Assembly: GCA_934102255.1 (NCBI GenBank)
Contig: CAKOSN010000046.1
Coordinates: 1 to 11,289 of the forward strand
DNA length: 11,289 nucleotides
Reading direction: 5' to 3'
From: an uncultured Bacilli bacterium
GTDB lineage: Bacteria; Bacillota_I; Bacilli_A; RF39; UBA660
Numbering within the stretch: the first letter of the stretch is position 1; every line of letters starts with the position of its first letter. Under the pieces are notes generated by a model. It searched no databases, was not told the DNA's origin, and saw nothing but the letters and a program-made list of their open reading frames with translations. The translations under genes were made by a program, and so were the position numbers. This document shows, one piece after another, positions 5,876 through 11,289 of the stretch.

Positions 5876-7135
5876 ATGAAATTTAAAGATGTACTTAATT
5901 TAAGCTTGAAAAACTTACGAGATAAACGAACTAATATATTATGGTTTATAATCTTAAGTATTTTTTTACTAATGTTTAATATGCTTTTTACCGTCAGAAG
6001 CACTTTGGTAAATTTTGTTGCAAGTTTAATTAATAATGATATAACAGAGAGATACATTAATGTTGAATCAAAAATAGGAGAGGGTGATAAAACTAAGGCA
6101 GATATTGAAAACCTGAACATTTCTAATGTAGCTTATGTCTTTGCAAGTTCAAACGATACTCTAGAAATTTTAGATATAACAAATAATAAGGATATAAATG
6201 GCACAATTACTTTATATGGCCTATATCCAGGTATTAATGCTGATGTAATAAAAGGAAAAAAAGATTTAAATGATAATGAAATGATATGTTCAGATGCTTT
6301 TTATCCTGGATATTATGAAAATAAAACCAGTAACGAACTTTATGATATGTCTAAATATTTAAATAGTGATTTTATTATTAAAACTGAAAAAATCCTTTTA
6401 ACAGATAATTTCGAACATAAAGTAATTAAAAATGACAGCTATACTTTAAAACTTGTCGGTCTTTATAATCAAAAGAATAATTTAATGGGATATGATGTTT
6501 GCTATACTAATAAAAATACTTTTGAAAAAATAAAAAGCATGAATAGTCTTGCTTATGAAAGTAAAAATACCGAAACCAATTATTATGAGTATATGGGTTA
6601 TGAAAATAAAAAGGATGTAATTGTTTTAGTTAATAATTATAAAGAAAGACAAAACATATTAAAAGTACTAAGAGAAAAGGGTTACAACGCCAATATCATT
6701 TATGAATATGATACTGAATATCTAGATAATATGTGTTTAATTGTTAAAATCATAACCATTATTTTAACCGTTGGCTTTTGTATAATAATGCTATTATTTA
6801 TAACTAAGACCGTTAGAAAAGATATGCCAACAATAGCCCTATATAAAATCATCGGCTATAAGAATAATCTAGTACACAAAATCTTTTTCTATCAATATGC
6901 CATTTTGGGATGTATTAGCTACATTATGGTATTATTTCTTAGTTTAATAGCAAAAAATATTGTTAGTTTTGTTTTGAAAAAAGGAGCAATTACAAGAATA
7001 TTTACCATAAAATTAAATTTTTGTTTTAGCTTTTTATTTTTAGTTGGAACCTTTTTATTTTTATATTTAATACTAGCTATTCATTTAAAAGCATTAAATA
7101 AAAATGGTCAAATTTTAAAGGAGTTAGAAGAATGA
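5876..7135 (+). CDS. FtsX/MacB-like ABC transporter permease, large subunit
   Basis: Membrane subunit of a type VII (mechanotransmission) ABC transporter. Residue numbers count from a TTG at 5870; the ATG at 5876 (residue 3) is the better start, although the ribosome site (AGAAAG, 5862-5867) is weak. Helix 1 is at 22-41, followed by a large extracellular domain (about 44-286) and helices at about 289-311, 341-362 and 383-405. The cytoplasmic loop after helix 2 carries RKDMPTIALYKIIGYKN (316-332), the conserved FtsX-family loop. This four-helix topology with one big external domain is that of MacB, LolC/E and FtsX. Related systems move lipoproteins, peptides or toxins, or drive cell-wall hydrolases or resistance sensing, and do not import small molecules. 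The stop overlaps the ATPase start (ATGA), indicating translational coupling. No promoter is clear in 5801-5875. Confidence 0.85.
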   Translation: MKFKDVLNLSLKNLRDKRTNILWFIILSIFLLMFNMLFTVRSTLVNFVASLINNDITERYINVESKIGEGDKTKADIENLNISNVAYVFASSNDTLEILDITNNKDINGTITLYGLYPGINADVIKGKKDLNDNEMICSDAFYPGYYENKTSNELYDMSKYLNSDFIIKTEKILLTDNFEHKVIKNDSYTLKLVGLYNQKNNLMGYDVCYTNKNTFEKIKSMNSLAYESKNTETNYYEYMGYENKKDVIVLVNNYKERQNILKVLREKGYNANIIYEYDTEYLDNMCLIVKIITIILTVGFCIIMLLFITKTVRKDMPTIALYKIIGYKNNLVHKIFFYQYAILGCISYIMVLFLSLIAKNIVSFVLKKGAITRIFTIKLNFCFSFLFLVGTFLFLYLILAIHLKALNKNGQILKELEE

Positions 7136-7794
7136 TGAAATTAGATAATGTTTGTAAGAAGTATAAACTTGGTAAAGAAACCATTAAAGCTTTAAAAAAT
7201 GTAAGCGTAACTTTTGAAAATAATAAATTTTATGCTATTATGGGTCGAAGTGGTTCTGGCAAGTCAACCCTTGTTCATATAATCGGACTTTTAGATAATC
7301 CAACTAGTGGTACTGTTTATATAAATGGTAAAGATACCAGTAATTTAAAAGAAGACGAAATTCAAGAAATAATTGGTCAAAATATTGGCTTTGTTTTCCA
7401 AAAATTTTATTTGAATAATAATTTGACTGCTCTAGAAAATGTTATGTTACCAAGTTTAATTAATAAGAATATGTCATTTGATGAGAAAAAAAAGAAAGCT
7501 ATGCAATTATTAAAACTGGTAGGCTTGGAAAATAGGGTTAATCATAAACCTAAAGAATTATCCGGTGGTGAGGCTCAAAGAGTAGCAATCGCTAGAAGCC
7601 TAATTAATAGTCCTAAAATCATTATTGCTGACGAACCAACCGGCAATTTAGATAAAGAATCTGAATTGGTTATTTTTAATCTCTTAAAAAAGATAAGCGA
7701 GCAAGGTAAAACGGTTATTGTGGTTAGTCATAATGAAATAATAAAAGAGTATGCCGATAAGGTTTATATACTAGATGACGGAGTTTTAAAGTGA
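7132..7794 (+). CDS. MacB/LolD-family ABC transporter ATPase
   Basis: Cytoplasmic ATPase (220 aa) that powers the two adjacent permeases. All motifs are present: Walker A GRSGSGKST (38-46), Q-loop Q90 in FVFQ, signature LSGGE (143-147), Walker B IIIADEP (163-169) with catalytic E168, D-loop GNLD (171-174) and H-loop H200. The stretch IGLLDNPTSG after Walker A and the ADEPTGNLD block are typical of the LolD/MacB/FtsE group. AAGGAG (7118-7123) lies 8 nt before the ATG at 7132, which overlaps the upstream stop as ATGA. The last bases overlap the next gene's GTG start (GTGA). Length and motifs give no sign of damage. Confidence 0.93.
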   Translation: MMKLDNVCKKYKLGKETIKALKNVSVTFENNKFYAIMGRSGSGKSTLVHIIGLLDNPTSGTVYINGKDTSNLKEDEIQEIIGQNIGFVFQKFYLNNNLTALENVMLPSLINKNMSFDEKKKKAMQLLKLVGLENRVNHKPKELSGGEAQRVAIARSLINSPKIIIADEPTGNLDKESELVIFNLLKKISEQGKTVIVVSHNEIIKEYADKVYILDDGVLK

Positions 7795-8537
7795 TTTTTT
7801 TTAAAAGCTTATATAGTAAAAATATTTGGAAATACTTGCTTATTTTTATCTTGCTTTTTACTATTAGTCTATTACTACTTGATTTTTATAAATGCTTCGA
7901 ACTTGCTATTAATAAAGAATTAAATAAAGAAGTATATAGAACAATTACGGTAACTTTTAAAGAAGAATGTGATAAAGAAAATATTTTAAATACATATAAA
8001 GAAAAAATTGAAAATTTAGATGATGATAATATTTTGTTTAAAAAAAGAACTTATTTAGAGGAGTTTATTCAAAATACAAGTACGTGTTTTTTAGAGAGTA
8101 TTGTACCAACTACTAATCTTGATAACTATATTAACATTAAAAAGGCATTACTTATTACCTTTATTATTGTCTTAGCACTAGTTATTTTCTTAGCCAGTAT
8201 CTTCTCCCTTAATATGATATATGACCTAAAAAAAGATATCGCTCTATATAAATTAATTGGCTATAAAACTAAAGACATAATGTATATAATGTTTAACTTC
8301 TTTCTTTTCTTTTATCTAATCACTTATTTAAGTAGTATCAGTCTAACTATTTTAATATTTAAATTTGGAAATTTTAATGTCTTAAACGATTATTTAAAGA
8401 TAGATAACCTAGGTATGTTAAATTTTTATAATTACCTAGAAGTTGGAATAATTATATTTTTAATATTGGTAATTATTTTAAAAAGAATTAAATACCTGAT
8501 TAAAACCAATAAATCAATAGAATTAATGACAAATTAA
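7791..8537 (+). CDS. FtsX-like ABC transporter permease, small subunit
   Basis: Second permease of the transporter, 248 aa against about 420 for its partner. Helices lie at about 13-31, 118-141, 156-182 and 210-230. The external part between helices 1 and 2 is only about 85 residues. The loop DLKKDIALYKLIGYKTKDI after helix 2 matches the same loop in the large permease (IALYK-IGYK), so this is a true family member and not a fragment. The GTG start at 7791 overlaps the ATPase stop, and GGAG (7780-7783) lies 7 nt upstream, so all three genes are co-translated. The unequal external domains indicate a heterodimer in which the large subunit makes most contacts outside the cell. The gene ends just before a convergent terminator. 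Confidence 0.82.
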   Translation: MIFFKSLYSKNIWKYLLIFILLFTISLLLLDFYKCFELAINKELNKEVYRTITVTFKEECDKENILNTYKEKIENLDDDNILFKKRTYLEEFIQNTSTCFLESIVPTTNLDNYINIKKALLITFIIVLALVIFLASIFSLNMIYDLKKDIALYKLIGYKTKDIMYIMFNFFLFFYLITYLSSISLTILIFKFGNFNVLNDYLKIDNLGMLNFYNYLEVGIIIFLILVIILKRIKYLIKTNKSIELMTN

Positions 8538-8540
8538 AAA

Positions 8541-8559
8541 AACTTGAAAAATTCAAGTT
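8541..8559 (-). terminator. Hairpin terminator of the minus-strand import operon
   Basis: AACTTGAA (8541-8548) and TTCAAGTT (8552-8559) form an 8-bp perfect stem with a 3-nt loop. Read on the minus strand it is followed by seven T (complement of 8536-8542), as a rho-independent terminator requires. It overlaps the last codons of the minus-strand permease gene. On the plus strand the hairpin comes 3 nt after the small FtsX-like permease gene but lacks a good T run, so it would be weak there. Confidence 0.7.
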
Positions 8560-9341
8560 CTTGATAATATCTTGTTTTCTAAGATAGCAACAGGTTTATA
8601 AAAGATATAAGATAAAATAATTAAGACAGCAACTCCAGTCAATACTAAATCTAAATTAAATACCTGAGTTCCATAAATAATTAAATAACCAATTCCTTCT
8701 TTACTTACCAAAAATTCACCCATAATAACACCAATAAAACTTAAAGATAGATTTAACTTAATAGAAGAAATAATACTAGATAAACTACTAGGAATAATTA
8801 GATAATATAAAGTTTGAAATTTACTAGCTTTAAAACTTTTAAATAATAACAAGTGATTTTTATTAACATTTAACATACCAGTATAAATAGTAACTAAACT
8901 AACTATTAAATTAATAAGTAAAGCCATAATAATAACTGATTTTATATTTGCTCCACACCATATTAAGATTAATGGACCAATAGCAACTTTAGGTAAAGAA
9001 TTTAACATGGTAATGAAAGGGTCAAATACTTTATAAATAGGTTTAACTAGATAAAATATAATTGATACTACAAGACTAATTACAAATCCTAGTCCAAAAG
9101 ATATTAAGACTTCTTTAGTAGTTGTAAGTAGATGATTAAAAAAGTTATGATTACTAATAAGACTAATTAGAGTTTTAATAATTTTACTAGGGCTAGAGAA
9201 GATAAAACTACTAATGATATTATGTTTACTTAAAAATTCCCAAGTAAGTAAAAACGCAACGATAATTATTATTTGAATAAGAAGAACTAGAAGATTATCT
9301 CTTTTAATTTTTTTTAGATAAGCTACTTGTTTAGGCGACAT
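8553..9341 (-). CDS. NitT/TauT-family ABC importer permease (SsuC/TauC/ThiX-like)
   Basis: Membrane subunit of an importer, 262 aa, with about six helices (roughly 17-37, 76-98, 105-128, 133-154, 193-210, 234-251). The cytoplasmic coupling (EAA) loop is at about 164-187, LLLFKSFKASKFQTLYYLIIP, in the usual place and with the usual pattern though the conserved Gly is replaced. FSSPSKII near residue 48 and SLPKVAIGPLILIW (115-128) are typical of SsuC/TauC-type permeases. It is the last gene of the operon; its ATG lies inside the end of the ATPase gene (11-bp overlap), with AAGGAG about 10 nt upstream. The substrate cannot be read from the permease. Confidence 0.9.
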   Translation of the reverse strand: MSPKQVAYLKKIKRDNLLVLLIQIIIIVAFLLTWEFLSKHNIISSFIFSSPSKIIKTLISLISNHNFFNHLLTTTKEVLISFGLGFVISLVVSIIFYLVKPIYKVFDPFITMLNSLPKVAIGPLILIWCGANIKSVIIMALLINLIVSLVTIYTGMLNVNKNHLLLFKSFKASKFQTLYYLIIPSSLSSIISSIKLNLSLSFIGVIMGEFLVSKEGIGYLIIYGTQVFNLDLVLTGVAVLIILSYIFYKPVAILENKILSRT

Positions 9342-10077
9342 ATTCCTCTAACTCCTTCCAAATAATATCGTAGTAATAATTAAACTTAGCATCTTTACGA
9401 TTAAGAATTGGATTCTTAGGATTATCTAATTTAATATCATAAATATTTTTTATGATTGCTGGCCTTTTCGATAAGACAATTACTTTATTTGCAATAGCAA
9501 TGGCTTCTCCAATATCGTGGGTTACAATAACAGCCGTTTTACCTTCGGACTTAATAATATTATAAACATCATTACTTACTTCTAACCTTGTTTGATAGTC
9601 AAGGGCACTAAATGGCTCATCAAGAAGTAGGATATCTGGATTAGTAGCAAGCGTCCTAATTAACGAAAGTCTTTGTCTCATCCCACCAGATAAACTACTA
9701 GGATATTTGTCTTTAAATTCACTTAAATTATATTTTTGAATTAAATTGTCTACAAAGCTTAAGTTTTCTTTAGTAAGAGTATGCGTTAATTTTAGCCCCA
9801 GAATGGCATTATCCCAAATAGTTAAATAGGGTAGTAAACAGTCTGTTTGCAGCATATAACCAATTTTTTTATTATGAGTATCAATTAAACCCTCAAAGTC
9901 CTTATCTAAACCAGTAAGAATCGAAAGGATAGTTGACTTACCGCATCCCGAAGGCCCAACAATAGCTACAAAATCCTTATCATTAATACTAAAAGAAACA
10001 TTTTTTAAAGCTAGAACTTCACCTTTTAGAGTATGATATTCTTTTTTTAAATTTTTTATTTCTAAAACTTTAGGCAT
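9331..10077 (-). CDS. NitT/TauT-family ABC importer ATPase (SsuB/TauB-like)
   Basis: ATPase of the import system, 248 aa. Motifs: Walker A GPSGCGKST (41-49), Q-loop MLQ with Q77, signature LSGGMRQR (129-136), Walker B ILLLDEP (149-155) with E154, D-loop SALD (157-160), H-loop H187 in VTHDIGEA, and the SKRPA stretch (193-197) characteristic of the SsuB/TauB/NrtD group. AAGGA lies 6 nt before the ATG. The gene starts 42 bp after the binding-protein stop and overlaps the permease start, so the three genes form one operon read leftward. All catalytic residues are intact. Confidence 0.93.
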   Translation of the reverse strand: MPKVLEIKNLKKEYHTLKGEVLALKNVSFSINDKDFVAIVGPSGCGKSTILSILTGLDKDFEGLIDTHNKKIGYMLQTDCLLPYLTIWDNAILGLKLTHTLTKENLSFVDNLIQKYNLSEFKDKYPSSLSGGMRQRLSLIRTLATNPDILLLDEPFSALDYQTRLEVSNDVYNIIKSEGKTAVIVTHDIGEAIAIANKVIVLSKRPAIIKNIYDIKLDNPKNPILNRKDAKFNYYYDIIWKELEEYVA

Positions 10078-10119
10078 TATATATCCTTAAAAGCTAATTC
10101 GAAATTTTAGTTGAAACTA

Positions 10120-11100
10120 TTAGTCATTATTAACTAGGGTATTAAAATCTACTTTTTTCTCTATAAGGTTATTATCTAACATTACTTGTTCTAAGTTTTG
10201 ATAAGCTATTTCTTTAATATGAGTATCATTATACCAACAGTCATAATCTTTATATCTTTTAATCATTGTAGTTAAATTATTAATACTTTCATCTTTAAAT
10301 TGATTATGGATAGCCTCTGCTACTACTTCTGGTTCATTATTTTGAACGAATTCTAAGCCTTTATTTAAAGCTTTCCTAAATTTATCAATTATATCTTTAT
10401 TGTTTTCAATGTAACTTTTTCTAGTGTAGTAAGTTGTATATGGCATTTCACCAGAATACTCACCGATACTTGCAACTACATAACCAAAGTTTTCTTTTTC
10501 TAACTTCGTAGCAGTTGGTTCAAAGAGATTAACATAATCACCCATACCACCAATAAATGAACCGGATAATGCGGCAAATTCAACAGAGTAGTTTAAGTTT
10601 ATTTTACTGCTATCAACATTCATTTTCTTAAGAGCATTTAGAAAATTTAAAGCAGGCATTCCACCTTTACGACCAACTAATACTTCTTTTCCATATAATT
10701 CTTCTAAATTAAAGTTGTCATTTTTAGAACGCCCTAAGATAAACTGACCGTCTCTTTTGGTAAGACCAGCAAAGTTTACTAAGTAATCAGCCTCACCACC
10801 ATTATAAACATAGATTGTACTTTCTAAACCAGCAAAACCAATGTTAACATCATTAGATAACACAGCAGCAGCAACCTTATCGGCACCTGGAGTCAAAATT
10901 AGTTCAATATCTAAACCTTCATCTTTAAAATAATTATTTTCAATAGCAACATACCATGGAGCGTAGAATACTGAGTGAGTAACCTCGGCAACCTTGATTT
11001 TTACTAAAGATTTATCTTCTTCTTTTTTATTATGAACACTAAGCAAGCTAATCATTAAAATTAATACTAAACAAATTATAATACTAAATATTTTTTTCAT
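10120..11100 (-). CDS. NMT1/ThiY-like ABC importer substrate-binding protein
   Basis: Extracytoplasmic binding protein of the importer, 326 aa from the ATG at 11100, chosen because AAGGAGAG (11109-11116) lies upstream and MKKIFSIIICLVLILM is a classic export signal. An in-frame start at 11157 would add 19 unlikely residues. The fold signature begins VKIKVAEVTHSVFYAPWYVA (33-52), then NNYFKDEGLDIEL, PGADKVAAAVLSNDVNIGFAG (71-91), LTKRDGQFILG and LFEPTATKLE (192-201), as in the NMT1/SsuA/ThiY superfamily (type II periplasmic binding fold). No lipobox is present: the only early Cys (C10) follows III, so the protein may stay anchored by its N-terminal helix. Relatives bind sulfonates, nitrate, pyrimidine thiamin precursors or riboflavin. 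The substrate is undecided, and no TPP or FMN riboswitch motif is visible upstream. Confidence 0.88.
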   Translation of the reverse strand: MKKIFSIIICLVLILMISLLSVHNKKEEDKSLVKIKVAEVTHSVFYAPWYVAIENNYFKDEGLDIELILTPGADKVAAAVLSNDVNIGFAGLESTIYVYNGGEADYLVNFAGLTKRDGQFILGRSKNDNFNLEELYGKEVLVGRKGGMPALNFLNALKKMNVDSSKINLNYSVEFAALSGSFIGGMGDYVNLFEPTATKLEKENFGYVVASIGEYSGEMPYTTYYTRKSYIENNKDIIDKFRKALNKGLEFVQNNEPEVVAEAIHNQFKDESINNLTTMIKRYKDYDCWYNDTHIKEIAYQNLEQVMLDNNLIEKKVDFNTLVNND

Positions 11101-11289
11101 AAATATTTCTCTCCTTATAGATAGTATATGAAGGTATTTAAAAAGAGTGAGAATCAAAAATACAAATAATAAATATTAGGATGTTTATGTTATTTAGCAG
11201 TTCTTTATAAACAAGTTAGTGTAGAATAAGTGTGGAGATTTTTGCTCCAAATTGAGTTATAATATATCTTGATTTTATGATAATATGGT
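11101..11289 (-). other. Leader and upstream region of the import operon
   Basis: 189 bp upstream of the binding-protein gene to the window end. Apart from the Shine-Dalgarno site it shows a small hairpin, TGGAG (11233-11237) against CTCCA (11245-11249) with a 7-nt loop. I found no convincing -35/-10 pair on the minus strand and no conserved motifs of TPP, FMN or S-box riboswitches. On the plus strand TATAAT at 11258-11263 has no good -35; it could belong to a divergent gene beyond the window. The promoter may lie outside the window. Confidence 0.4.

Noticed and set aside
5836..6120. Open frame on the minus strand over the start of the large permease
   Set aside because: Overlaps a strongly supported FtsX-like gene and has no family signature.
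11101..11289. TPP or FMN riboswitch ahead of the import operon
   Set aside because: No CTGAGA/ACCTGA pair or FMN-type conserved core on either strand.

Overview
The window is very AT-rich. TGG codes tryptophan and TGA is used as a stop (for example 7133-7135, 7792-7794 and 8553-8555), so the genetic code is standard rather than the mycoplasma code. Shine-Dalgarno sites are of the Gram-positive type and proteins are rich in Lys, Asn and Ile. This fits a low-GC Bacillota (Firmicutes) genome, probably an uncultured gut-type Bacilli or Clostridia lineage; the exact lineage is an inference. No tRNA, rRNA, CRISPR array, insertion sequence or phage gene was seen.

Layout. (1) 1-1336: a strong extended -10 promoter, preceded by a 10-bp inverted repeat, drives a multi-pass membrane diguanylate cyclase (GGDEF). 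(2) 1358-1795 (-): a small regulator made of two XRE helix-turn-helix domains, converging on the GGDEF gene over a shared terminator hairpin. (3) 1912-3072 (+): a membrane-anchored, surface-exposed protein with a glycine-rich domain of the ALK/LTK type. The interval between it and the divergent regulator carries two tandem, nearly identical 22-bp repeats that look like an operator. (4) 3155-5408 (+): a tandem duplication of about 1.08 kb, each copy carrying a leader and a 332-codon frame for a transmembrane XRE regulator (cytoplasmic HTH, one membrane helix, extracellular domain). HTH and leader are nearly invariant while the distal ectodomain has diverged. A strong terminator follows. (5) 5484-5800 (+): a small membrane-anchored protein gene broken by a one-base frameshift. 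(6) 5876-8537 (+): a translationally coupled permease-ATPase-permease operon encoding an FtsX/MacB-type (type VII) ABC transporter. (7) 11100-8553 (-): a substrate-binding protein, ATPase and permease operon of the NitT/TauT/SsuABC/ThiXYZ-like import family, ending at a hairpin terminator shared with the convergent ABC operon.

How the parts may work together (inference): four consecutive units (2 to 6) concern the cell surface: a secreted glycine-rich protein with its own repressor-like neighbour, paired trans-membrane one-component sensors, a small membrane protein, and an export or lipoprotein-handling type ABC transporter. The twin sensors could report an extracellular signal to genes here, the ABC operon being the nearest candidate, but nothing in the sequence proves that link. 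The import operon on the other strand looks like an independent nutrient-uptake unit whose substrate cannot be told from this window.
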